A stretch of DNA of 19,897 nt from Prevotellaceae bacterium UBA4301. GTDB lineage: Bacteria; Bacteroidota; Bacteroidia; Bacteroidales; Bacteroidaceae. The notes under the pieces were generated by a model. That model ran no database searches. It was not told the origin of the DNA and saw nothing but the letters and a program-made list of their open reading frames with translations. Within the stretch, counting starts at the first letter, position 1. Each line of letters opens with the position of its first letter. The stretch lies in NCBI GenBank assembly GCA_002395775.1, contig DGUV01000006.1, forward strand, positions 377 to 20,273, read 5' to 3'. This document shows positions 12,186 to 19,185 of this stretch, piece by piece. The translations under genes and the position numbers were made by a program.

Positions 12186-14750
12186 ATGACTAAGAAGCTA
12201 ACACTTGTGGCGATGTTCCTCGGAATGGCGTCACTGGGCTTTGCACAAAACGCAAAGGACACGACTTCGGAAGGCGAACAGGCGCTAAAACAGGACAACG
12301 CGGCATTCGTCTTCACCGAATCGCAGTTGGGCGAGGATGACGATGTGACGCAGAATGTCATCATGGTCAACTCAAACAACAATGTGTACACAAGCAACGT
12401 GGGCTATTTGTTCAGCCCCGCACGCTTCAAGTTCCGCGGCTACAACTCGCGGTACAACGACATCTATTTCAATGGTGTGCAGGTCAACAATGCCGAGAAT
12501 GGACAATTCAACTATTCCACCATCGGCGGCATGAACCGTGCCACAAACAACCACATCGATGCCAGTGGAGCCTTTGAGACCAACACCTTCTCGATGGCCA
12601 ACATCGGTGGTTCGTCGAACTATGAGTTCCGAGCCGGAAGTTATGCCGCAGGCCACAACCTCACCCTCTCGGCCTGCAACCGCAACTACACGGCACGCGC
12701 CATGTATGCCTTCGGAACCGGAATGACACAGAAGGGATGGGCCTTCTTCGGCACCGTCGGCTATCGTTGGTCAAACATGAACACGGCAGCAGTAGAGGGT
12801 ACGTTCTACAACTCCCTCTCCTACTTTCTCACCCTGCAGAAAGTCATCAACGAGCGCCACTCGCTGAACCTGGCCACATGGGGCAACCCCACTGAGCGTG
12901 CCCAACAGGGTGCCAGCACCGACGAAGCCTACTGGCTGGCCAACGACTATCAGTACAACCCCTACTGGGGCTACCAGGACGGCAAGAAGCGCGCCAGTCG
13001 CGTGGTGAACAACTACGAACCGACGGCCATGCTCACATGGGACTATAAAATCAACGACAGGATGAAGCTCACAACCAGCCTCATCGGCAAGTATGCCATG
13101 TACAGCGCTTCGAAACTCAACTACTCGGGCACCAACCCGCATCCCGACTATTGGAAGAACTTCCCCTCCTACAACTACGATGTTTGGGGCGGAACCGGCA
13201 CCAGCGCAGAACTGGCCGCCTGGCAAGAATCCTATGACTTCTGGACGGCATCGAAGCACAACCGCCAGATTGACTTCGACAAGCTCTACTTTGCCAACCA
13301 GCAGCTCAATGCCACGGGCCACGATGCAATCTACTACATCGAGCGCCGCCACAACGACCACCTGACCTTCAACCTCGGAAGCACCTTCGACTGGAATATC
13401 AACAAAGACTCGAAGTTCCAGCTGGGTCTGCAACTGGGTTCGAACAAAGGCATGCACTACGAAACCATGGACGACCTGCTGGGTGCACAGTATTTCCACA
13501 ACCGCAACACCTATGCCGAAGGCAACTATGCTGCCAACGCCCCTCAAATCTACTACGACCTGAACAACAAGGATGGACTCGTGGGAAAGGGCGACCGTTT
13601 CCGCTACGACTACAACCTGTTTGTCGAGAGTGCCAAACTGTGGGCCACATATATCCGCGACAAGGGCATCAGCCATAACTTCATCACCGCCAAGATTGGC
13701 GGAAGCGGAATGTGGCGCGACGGTAAGATGAACAATGGTATCTTTGCCAATTACATCGACGCACAAGGCAAGTCCATCAACCTCTCCTACGGCAAGAGTG
13801 AGAAAGCCCACTTCCTCGATGGCGGTTTCAAGATGGGCACCAACCTGAACCTCGGCGGCGGACACGCACTGGCCATGGGCGTAGGCTATGAGACTCGCGC
13901 CCCCCATGCCAACGTGGCCTTCGTGAGCCCCGAAATGAACAACAACTTCGTTCGCGACCTGGTCAATGAGAAGATTTTCTCTACCGAACTCGGCTACGCC
14001 TTCAACGGACGCTGGCTGCAGATGAACCTGACAGGTTACTTCACACACTCCTATGACGGCACCGAGTGGCAGCAGTTCTACAACGACAACGAGAACTCCT
14101 TCACCTACAACAGCCTCACAGGCGTGGAGAAGAACTACTATGGTGCCGAGCTGGGCATGAAGTTCAAGGTTACCAACAATTTCAGCATCAACCTCATCGG
14201 AACCATTGCTGAAGCCAAGTACGCCTCGAACACCAATGTCACTTACATGCTCTCGAACAGCGGTGTCGAATACCACGACCGTTGCCTCAACAAGGACATG
14301 CGCGAGAGCGGCACTCCCTTGGCCGCTGCCAGCCTGGGGCTGCGCTACAGCATCAACGGCTGGTACTTCAACCTCAATGGCAACTATTACGACCGCATCT
14401 ATCTCTCCTACTCGCCCAACATGCGTTATCAGGGTCTGATGAAGCAAAATGCCGACAAGTCCTATACAGTCATGGAACAGGCTAAGAGCGATGGCGGCTT
14501 CATGCTCGACGGCAGCATTGGCAAGGGCTTCCGCCTGCGTCATGGACGTTACCTGAGCCTCAACCTCATGGTGACCAACATCACCAACAACCGCAAGCTG
14601 TGCACCGGAGGTTACGAACAGAGCCGCAACACCACCTACACCACTCGCGAGGGCCAGGATGTCAACCGCACCTACAACTTCCAGAAGAATCCCAAGAAGT
14701 TCTACGCACAAGGCATCAACGGCATGCTCAACCTGAGCTATCGGTTCTAA
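12186..14750 (+). CDS. TonB-dependent outer-membrane receptor
   Basis: This 854-residue protein has a signal peptide (MTKKLTLVAMFLGMASLGFAQ). A plug-like N-terminal part contains RFKFRGYNSRYNDIYFNGVQVNN (about 80-102), matching the RGY...NG signature of TonB-dependent plugs. A long Tyr/Asn-rich beta-barrel follows, ending in NLSYRF with the terminal aromatic residue needed for outer-membrane insertion. The carboxypeptidase-regulatory-like domain that precedes the plug in SusC proteins is absent, and no SusD gene follows, so this is not a standard polysaccharide-utilisation pair. It should import a substrate across the outer membrane using TonB energy. The next genes encode two lipoproteins with predicted OB-type folds, which may be its surface partners. 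ATG 12186 is chosen because it begins the signal peptide; the TTG at 12147 is within the -7 element. The substrate is unknown, with nucleic-acid products a hypothesis from context. Confidence 0.92.
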   Translation: MTKKLTLVAMFLGMASLGFAQNAKDTTSEGEQALKQDNAAFVFTESQLGEDDDVTQNVIMVNSNNNVYTSNVGYLFSPARFKFRGYNSRYNDIYFNGVQVNNAENGQFNYSTIGGMNRATNNHIDASGAFETNTFSMANIGGSSNYEFRAGSYAAGHNLTLSACNRNYTARAMYAFGTGMTQKGWAFFGTVGYRWSNMNTAAVEGTFYNSLSYFLTLQKVINERHSLNLATWGNPTERAQQGASTDEAYWLANDYQYNPYWGYQDGKKRASRVVNNYEPTAMLTWDYKINDRMKLTTSLIGKYAMYSASKLNYSGTNPHPDYWKNFPSYNYDVWGGTGTSAELAAWQESYDFWTASKHNRQIDFDKLYFANQQLNATGHDAIYYIERRHNDHLTFNLGSTFDWNINKDSKFQLGLQLGSNKGMHYETMDDLLGAQYFHNRNTYAEGNYAANAPQIYYDLNNKDGLVGKGDRFRYDYNLFVESAKLWATYIRDKGISHNFITAKIGGSGMWRDGKMNNGIFANYIDAQGKSINLSYGKSEKAHFLDGGFKMGTNLNLGGGHALAMGVGYETRAPHANVAFVSPEMNNNFVRDLVNEKIFSTELGYAFNGRWLQMNLTGYFTHSYDGTEWQQFYNDNENSFTYNSLTGVEKNYYGAELGMKFKVTNNFSINLIGTIAEAKYASNTNVTYMLSNSGVEYHDRCLNKDMRESGTPLAAASLGLRYSINGWYFNLNGNYYDRIYLSYSPNMRYQGLMKQNADKSYTVMEQAKSDGGFMLDGSIGKGFRLRHGRYLSLNLMVTNITNNRKLCTGGYEQSRNTTYTTREGQDVNRTYNFQKNPKKFYAQGINGMLNLSYRF

Positions 14751-14761
14751 GCACAATGGAT

Positions 14762-14789
14762 AATTGATAATTGACAATTGATAATTGAT
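14762..14789 (+). repeat. Four tandem heptanucleotides (AATTGAT/AATTGAC) in the receptor-DUF5689 spacer
   Basis: The 45-bp gap between the receptor and the next gene is largely four adjacent 7-nt units: AATTGAT (14762), AATTGAC (14769), AATTGAT (14776), AATTGAT (14783). It ends 6 bp before the next ATG, where a ribosome-binding site would sit. The unit is close to self-complementary (AATT core), so a weak hairpin is also possible. Confidence 0.85.
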
Positions 14790-14795
14790 ACAACT

Positions 14796-15656
14796 ATGAG
14801 AAACTATATTAAATATCTCTGCGGTTTATGTCTGCTCTGCGTCCTCTGCGCCTCCTGTCAGGACGGTGACTGGGATGCTCCCGACTTCTCGGATGGTGCG
14901 CCTTATGGCAACAACCAACTGACTGAGGACAACATTATAACTATTGCAGAGCTCAAGGCCAAGTATCCCAAGTATGCCGATAACTACACAACCTCAGAAA
15001 TCACAGAAGACTGCAAGTTGCGTGTCCGCGTGACAGGTAACGACGTTCAGGGCAACCTCTACAACTCCATTGCTGTGCAAGAGGACAAGAGTGGCGACGC
15101 TCTCATCATCGCCATTACCGGCAGCGACCTCTTCGCCTACCTGCCTGTAGGACAGGAAATCCTGATTGACCTGAAGGGACTCTACATCGGCGGTTACGGA
15201 TTGCAACCTCAGATAGGCACGCCCTATGCCAAGGATGCAACAAGTGACGCCTACGTCAGCCGTATGCCAAACAATGTCTGGCAGAGTCATTTCAAACTTT
15301 TGGGCACAGCAAAGCCTGAGTTGGTAGTTCCCATAGAGTTTACCAGCGAACGTGACCTTGCTGCCGACTGCGGCAAGTTGATGACAATCAAGAACATAAG
15401 CATCAAGGGCGCTGACGGCACTGTTACCTGGGCTTCGAAGAGTGATGCAGGAAGCGGGACAAGCGTCTCGAAATACTTTGTCGAGAGTCCATACAGCAGT
15501 ACATCGAAGTACATGGTTTATACCAGCACTTACGCCGACTTCGCCAACACTCCCATTCCTACAGGCAAGATGAACCTCACAGGTATCTGGAAGCGCTACA
15601 ACAATGCTTGGGAGCTCGTCATTCGTGATTTCAACGATATCGAAGTCGTGCAGTAG
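14796..15656 (+). CDS. DUF5689-like surface lipoprotein
   Basis: This 286-residue protein has a lipoprotein signal peptide with cysteine-rich hydrophobic core and lipobox CASC (acylated Cys21), followed by QDGDWD. Acidic residues soon after the lipid Cys resemble the surface-export signal of Bacteroidetes lipoproteins, so outer-face display is plausible. Residues about 50-160 fit DUF5689: ITIAELKAKY, LRVRVTGNDVQGNLYNSIAVQED, ALIIAITGSDLF, LPVGQEILIDLKGLYIGGYG. The family is predicted to adopt an OB-type beta-barrel. A second part (about 165-286) includes KLMTIKNISIKG and LTGIWKRYNNAWELVIRDFNDIEVV, resembling a second OB-like module. ATG 14796 is chosen because the signal starts there; TTG 14778 is inside the heptanucleotide repeat. 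It is the middle gene of the receptor operon. A ligand-binding role is inferred from the fold and neighbours. Confidence 0.85.
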   Translation: MRNYIKYLCGLCLLCVLCASCQDGDWDAPDFSDGAPYGNNQLTEDNIITIAELKAKYPKYADNYTTSEITEDCKLRVRVTGNDVQGNLYNSIAVQEDKSGDALIIAITGSDLFAYLPVGQEILIDLKGLYIGGYGLQPQIGTPYAKDATSDAYVSRMPNNVWQSHFKLLGTAKPELVVPIEFTSERDLAADCGKLMTIKNISIKGADGTVTWASKSDAGSGTSVSKYFVESPYSSTSKYMVYTSTYADFANTPIPTGKMNLTGIWKRYNNAWELVIRDFNDIEVVQ

Positions 15657-15684
15657 AGATAAAAGATAAAAGTTAAAAGATAAA
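15657..15684 (+). repeat. Four tandem heptanucleotides (AGATAAA/AGTTAAA) in the second operon spacer
   Basis: Directly after the TAG of the DUF5689-like gene come AGATAAA (15657), AGATAAA (15664), AGTTAAA (15671) and AGATAAA (15678). They fill most of the 40-bp gap before ATG 15697. The period and copy number match the repeat in the previous spacer, but the unit sequence differs. Confidence 0.85.
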
Positions 15685-15696
15685 AATTATACGACT

Positions 15697-17613
15697 ATGA
15701 AAAAGTTTTGGAAACCCCTATTGTTCGCAGCTATTGGCGTATTTGCCCTGTCGAGCTGCGAGGACGTACCTGCACCTTACGAAATCCCTGGCGGAGGTGG
15801 CGCCACTCCCGAACCTATCGAAGCTATTGAAACCACCTGCGCAGAAGCAGTTGAACTAACCAATGCACTCGGTGATGGGGATACCTCCACTGAGGTTTAC
15901 AGCGTTACTGGTTACATTACAGAAGTCGTTGGTGAGGTTAGCAGAAACCAACAGACCTTCTGGATGGCCGACACACAAAATGGTGGCAGAATCTTTGAAG
16001 CCTACTGGGCCAACTTGCCCGAAGGCGTAGATGCATTCAAGGCCGGTACTAAGGTTAAGGTTACTGGAAAACTTACAAAGTATGTCAATGCCAACACCGG
16101 CAAGGTTACTGCTGAAATGAAGAATCCTACCGTAGAAATCCTTGAAGGTGGAGGCGATACACCTGCTGGCATTGAAGTTACCTGCGCTGAGGCTGTTGGC
16201 CTGACCAATGCCTTGGAAGACGGAGCAACATCTGCTGAGATATATACTGTTACGGGGTACATCACAGAAGTTGTTGGCGCTGTTAGCCGCAATCAGCAGA
16301 CCTTCTGGATGGCCGACGAAAAGGGTGGCGGTAAAGTATTCGAGGCATACTATGCAAACCTGCCCGAAGGCGTTAGCGAATTCAAGGCAGGCATGAAGGT
16401 TAAGATTACAGGTAGTCTCATGAAGTACGTCAAGGATGGTAAAGTTACTCCTGAAATCAAGAATGCTGCCGTTGAGATTCTTGAGGATGGCGGCAACACC
16501 CCCACCCCCGAAGGCATTGAGGTAACTTGCGCCGAGGCTGTCAACCTGACCAATGCCTTGGAAGACGGAGCTACATCTGCCGAGGTATATTCCGTTACGG
16601 GTTACATCACGGAGGTTGTGGGCAGCGTAAGCCGCAACCAGCAGACCTTCTGGATGGCCGACGCCAAGGACGGCGGCAAGGTGTTCGAAGCCTACTGGGC
16701 AAACCTTCCCGAAGGCGTCACTGAGTTCAAGGCTGGCATGAAGGTTAAGATTACCGGCAACCTCATGAAGTATGTCAAGGATGGTAAGGTGACACCCGAA
16801 ATCAAGAATGCCACTGTTGTAATTCTTGAGGATGGCGGCAGCACCCCCACCCCAACAGGCACCGAGGTCACCTGCGCACAAGCTGCCGACCTGACCAACG
16901 CCCTTGCTGACGGTGCTACTTCCGATGAGACCTACACCGTTACTGGTTACATCACAGAAGTCTTCGGAAACGTAAGCCGCAATCAGCAGTCGTTCTGGAT
17001 GGCCGACACCAAGGACGGCGGCAAGGTATTCGAAGCCTACTGGGCAAACCTCCCAGAGGGTGTCAGCGAGTTCAAGGTTGGCATGAAGGTCAAGATTACC
17101 GGAAAGCTCACGAAGTATGTCAAGGACGGCAACGTAACACCTGAAATCAAGAATGCCGACGTAGAGATTCTTGAGGGCGGCCAAGGTGGCGGTGGTGAGA
17201 CTCCCGGCACACCCGAAGGCGATGTTACGATTGCTGCCTCGGCCATGGGACTTGACAACGGCGCAGCATGGGAGACAGTCACGGTCAACGGTGTGACCTT
17301 CACGGCCGACGGCGGTGGCAACAACAATTCGCCCAAGTACTATGACAATGGCACCAACCTGCGCATGTACCCCAAGAACACGCTGACGCTGACTGCCAGC
17401 AAGAACATTGCCTCCATCGTGCTCACCTGCGCCAGCGGAAGTGTGGCCAATGGCAATGTCGGCGCCACCCCTGGCAGCGTGAATGTTTCTGACCCCACTA
17501 TCACCATCAGTGGCATCAACTCAAAGACAGTGAAGATTTCGAACAACGATGGTACCTCAGGTGCGGCCTCACAGATTCGCATCGTCTCGTTTGCCATTAC
17601 ATTCGCCGAATAA
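15697..17613 (+). CDS. Lipoprotein with four DUF6359-like OB-type repeats
   Basis: This 638-residue protein has a lipoprotein signal (MKKFWKPLLFAAIGVFALSSC, Cys21) followed by EDVPAPYE, an acidic start that could serve as a surface-export signal, and a Gly/Pro linker. Residues 44-503 are four repeats of 115 residues each. Every one has the pattern TCAEAVxLTNAL, YxVTGYITEVxGxVSRNQQ, FWMAD, VFEAYxANLPEGV, FKxGxKVKxTGxL, KYV and EIKNxxVxIL. This fits the DUF6359/OB-type domains of Bacteroidetes. Pro/Thr/Gly linkers join them. A different C-terminal domain (about 509-638; VTIAASAMGLDNG, APKYYDNGTNLRMYPKNT-like segment, ending RIVSFAITFAE) looks like a beta-sandwich also seen in secreted Prevotella proteins. 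It is the last gene before a strong terminator. The repeated OB folds suggest multivalent binding of an extended ligand such as nucleic acid or glycan; the ligand is not shown. Confidence 0.87.
   Translation: MKKFWKPLLFAAIGVFALSSCEDVPAPYEIPGGGGATPEPIEAIETTCAEAVELTNALGDGDTSTEVYSVTGYITEVVGEVSRNQQTFWMADTQNGGRIFEAYWANLPEGVDAFKAGTKVKVTGKLTKYVNANTGKVTAEMKNPTVEILEGGGDTPAGIEVTCAEAVGLTNALEDGATSAEIYTVTGYITEVVGAVSRNQQTFWMADEKGGGKVFEAYYANLPEGVSEFKAGMKVKITGSLMKYVKDGKVTPEIKNAAVEILEDGGNTPTPEGIEVTCAEAVNLTNALEDGATSAEVYSVTGYITEVVGSVSRNQQTFWMADAKDGGKVFEAYWANLPEGVTEFKAGMKVKITGNLMKYVKDGKVTPEIKNATVVILEDGGSTPTPTGTEVTCAQAADLTNALADGATSDETYTVTGYITEVFGNVSRNQQSFWMADTKDGGKVFEAYWANLPEGVSEFKVGMKVKITGKLTKYVKDGNVTPEIKNADVEILEGGQGGGGETPGTPEGDVTIAASAMGLDNGAAWETVTVNGVTFTADGGGNNNSPKYYDNGTNLRMYPKNTLTLTASKNIASIVLTCASGSVANGNVGATPGSVNVSDPTITISGINSKTVKISNNDGTSGAASQIRIVSFAITFAE
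15826..17205 (+). repeat. Four in-frame tandem repeats with exact 345-nt period
   Basis: Units begin at 15826, 16171, 16516 and 16861, each exactly 345 nt (115 codons) after the last, counting the linker. Units 2 and 3 are nearly identical in protein but differ at many third codon positions. Unit 1 is the most divergent; it has VNANTGKVTAEMKN where the others have VKDGKVTPEIKN or VKDGNVTPEIKN. Confidence 0.92.
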
Positions 17614-17644
17614 CACCCATTTAACTAACTAAATCCATATTTGG

Positions 17645-17677
17645 GCCCTGCAATGCGCTTGCGTTGCAGGGCTTTTT
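17645..17677 (+). terminator. Strong intrinsic terminator of the receptor operon
   Basis: A 12-bp stem (17645-17656 with 17661-17672, including one G-T pair) with loop GCTT is followed directly by TTTTTGCTTT. It lies 31 bp after the stop codon at 17613. Confidence 0.92.
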
Positions 17678-17717
17678 GCTTTAATTATGCTTCACTGCAG
17701 AAAAACTCTAACAAAAA

Positions 17718-17749
17718 TTTGGTTATTCGAGCGAATTACACTAATTTTG
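17718..17749 (+). promoter_or_regulatory. rpmE2 promoter (TTTG -33 and TAATTTTG -7)
   Basis: TTTG at 17718-17721 and TAATTTTG at 17742-17749 are separated by 20 bp, the standard Bacteroidetes arrangement. Transcription should begin near 17755 and leave a leader of about 80 nt before ATG 17835. Confidence 0.75.
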
Positions 17750-17754
17750 CAGTC

Positions 17755-17793
17755 CGAATAGTGGGCATAGTGCCGTGTTACCAACTCTATTCG
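17755..17793 (+). promoter_or_regulatory. Possible structured 5' leader of rpmE2
   Basis: At the predicted transcript start, CGAATAG (17755-17761) can pair with CTATTCG (17787-17793). Inside is a second stem, GGCA (17764-17767) with TGCC (17771-17774). The leader then continues as A-rich single strand to the start codon. Ribosomal-protein leaders are often autoregulatory, but no known L31 leader motif is claimed here. Confidence 0.4.
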
Positions 17794-17834
17794 CACATAA
17801 ACGCAAACAAAAAACAAATAAAAAGTATAAAGAA

Positions 17835-18086
17835 ATGAAAAAGGATTTGCATCCCGCCAACTATCGCCCCGTGGTGTTCAAGGATATGAGCAACGGCGAT
17901 ATGTTCCTCAGCCGCTCAACTTGCAAGACCAGCGAGACCATCGAGTTCGAAGGTGAAGAGTACCCCCTCGTAAAGCTGGAAATCTCCAACACCTCTCACC
18001 CCTTCTACACGGGTAAGTCGAAGCTCGTCGATACCGCAGGTCGCGTTGATAAGTTCATGAGCCGCTACGCCAAGAGCCGCAAGTAA
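17835..18086 (+). CDS. rpmE2: 50S ribosomal protein L31, type B
   Basis: This 83-residue protein is L31 of the long, zinc-free type B. It begins MKKDLHPANYRPVVFKD, contains FLSRST and the conserved SHPFYTGKSKLVDTAGRVDKF, and ends with a basic YAKSRK tail. It lacks the CxxC zinc ligands of type A L31; only one Cys (TCKTS) is present. The protein bridges the 50S central protuberance and the 30S head. ATG 17835 is chosen because it gives the conserved N-terminus; the upstream extension would run into the promoter leader. It has its own promoter and a leader that can fold. It sits between the receptor operon and the lipoprotein nuclease, which shows that the nuclease is not part of the receptor transcript. 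Confidence 0.97.
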   Translation: MKKDLHPANYRPVVFKDMSNGDMFLSRSTCKTSETIEFEGEEYPLVKLEISNTSHPFYTGKSKLVDTAGRVDKFMSRYAKSRK

Positions 18087-18091
18087 TTGCG

Positions 18092-18099
18092 TATCTTTG
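18092..18099 (+). promoter_or_regulatory. Possible -7 element after rpmE2
   Basis: TATCTTTG exactly matches the -7 consensus and begins 6 bp after the rpmE2 stop. A transcript from it would start near 18105 and meet the hairpin at 18128-18162 before the nuclease gene. No -33 TTTG is seen. Confidence 0.5.
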
Positions 18100-18127
18100 C
18101 ACTAAAAAAGTAAAGTAAGTTTTGAGG

Positions 18128-18170
18128 AGAGACGTGGACAAAGCCCAAATGTCTGCGTCTCTTTTTATTT
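18128..18170 (+). terminator. Intrinsic terminator after rpmE2 (possible attenuator of the nuclease gene)
   Basis: AGAGACG (18128-18134) pairs with CGTCTCT (18156-18162). GACA (18137-18140) pairs with TGTC (18150-18153), across a TG/TG internal loop. The run CTTTTTATTTT follows. It fits the rpmE2 terminator, but a -7 element lies between rpmE2 and this hairpin, so transcription starting there would also be affected. Confidence 0.75.
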
Positions 18171-18185
18171 TACCTTCATCAGACA

Positions 18186-19121
18186 ATGAAACGTTTTCCC
18201 ATTCTGACCCTCCTGCTTGCCATCACACTCTCGGCCTGTAACAACGATGACCCCGAGATTGCCCCCGGCAGCGAACAAGGGAACACCAACGGCAATGCCA
18301 CACGCATCTTTGCCAGCGTCACAGAAAACTCTACCACCACGGATGTGCACGAAGTGGCCACCCGACTGGAGATTCCCCAACTCAACAAGACGGGCCAGAA
18401 CAATCTTTTCATCGTTCACACCGTGCCCGGTTTCGGTGTCAACTACTGCATGGAGTACGACTGCGACCTGAAGGCTCAGCGCTGGTCGGCATTCCGCTGG
18501 GATGCAAGTAACTCCTTCAAAAAAGTTTCTCGCACCGATGCTTGGTCAGCAGACCCACTAATACCTCAATCATATCAAACATACGAGATTGATCACACTG
18601 GTAATGGTTACACCCGTGGACACATCATTGCGAGCGAAGATCGCGTCAACTCCACTGCTGCCAACCAACAAACTTTCTATTATAGCAACATGCACCCCCA
18701 ATTATATGAATTCAATACACAGGGAGTTTGGTGGCAAATCGAAAACAAAGTGCTACGTGACAAGTACTGCAAATTTGACATTAAAAAAAGTAATTACTTT
18801 TGTGATACTTTGTATGTGGTAAAGGGAGGAACTATAGATCGTGCTAACTACACTTGGGTTAAAGGACGAGGTCAGAAATTAGTTTGCCCCAATTATTTCT
18901 ACATGGCAGTTTTACGTAAGTCAAGCAAGGACTCTTCCCAGGGAGGCTATGCAGCCATCGGCTTCTGGATGGAACACAAGAGCAACACCGACACCAAGTA
19001 CAAGAACTATGCAGTCACCATCGACCGTCTGGAGGAGCTGACCGGCATCGACTTCTTCTGCAACCTGCCCGACAACATCGAGGCACAGGTGGAGCAGAAC
19101 CTCGTACTCTCGCTTTGGTAA
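18186..19121 (+). CDS. DNA/RNA non-specific endonuclease, surface lipoprotein
   Basis: This 311-residue protein has a lipoprotein signal (LTLLLAITLSAC, Cys18) followed by NNDDPE, an acidic stretch like surface-export signals of Bacteroidetes lipoproteins. A Ser/Thr/Asn-rich spacer leads to a beta-beta-alpha-metal nuclease domain of the NucA/Serratia family (about 75-305). Visible features are GYTRGHI with the general-base His146 in a TRGH variant of the usual DRGH, SNMHPQ (167-172), the metal-ligand Asn candidate in EFNTQG (177), followed by VWWQIE, and the later YVVKGGT. Such enzymes cut both DNA and RNA without sequence preference and need a divalent metal. Codon use shifts to AT-rich between about 18510 and 18915 compared with both ends of the gene. 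It follows rpmE2, with a promoter-like box and a terminator hairpin between. It fits the nuclease theme of the 11-19 kb region. Confidence 0.92.
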   Translation: MKRFPILTLLLAITLSACNNDDPEIAPGSEQGNTNGNATRIFASVTENSTTTDVHEVATRLEIPQLNKTGQNNLFIVHTVPGFGVNYCMEYDCDLKAQRWSAFRWDASNSFKKVSRTDAWSADPLIPQSYQTYEIDHTGNGYTRGHIIASEDRVNSTAANQQTFYYSNMHPQLYEFNTQGVWWQIENKVLRDKYCKFDIKKSNYFCDTLYVVKGGTIDRANYTWVKGRGQKLVCPNYFYMAVLRKSSKDSSQGGYAAIGFWMEHKSNTDTKYKNYAVTIDRLEELTGIDFFCNLPDNIEAQVEQNLVLSLW

Positions 19122-19138
19122 TCACCAGACCGGACAAC

Positions 19139-19180
19139 AAGGCGGCGGCCCACACCTCTGTGAGTCGCCGCCTTATTGTA
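19139..19180 (+). terminator. Intrinsic terminator of the nuclease gene
   Basis: AAGGCGGCG (19139-19147) pairs with CGCCGCCTT (19166-19174), with inner CACA/TGTG pairing (19151-19154 with 19159-19162), followed by ATTGTATT. It starts 17 bp after the nuclease stop. The GC-rich stem is strong but the T tract is poor. Confidence 0.7.
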
Positions 19181-19185
19181 TTCGC

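Noticed and set aside
12771..14777. A 668-codon open frame on the minus strand opposite the TonB receptor
   Set aside because: It is antisense to a convincing receptor with signal peptide, plug motif and C-terminal aromatic. Its translation is low-complexity Val/Ala/Gly/His-rich without domain motifs, as expected from biased codons read backwards.
15856..17184. A 442-codon minus-strand frame across the tandem repeats
   Set aside because: It is a shadow of the repeated OB lipoprotein. Its length comes from the 345-nt period, which keeps the reverse frame open in each copy.
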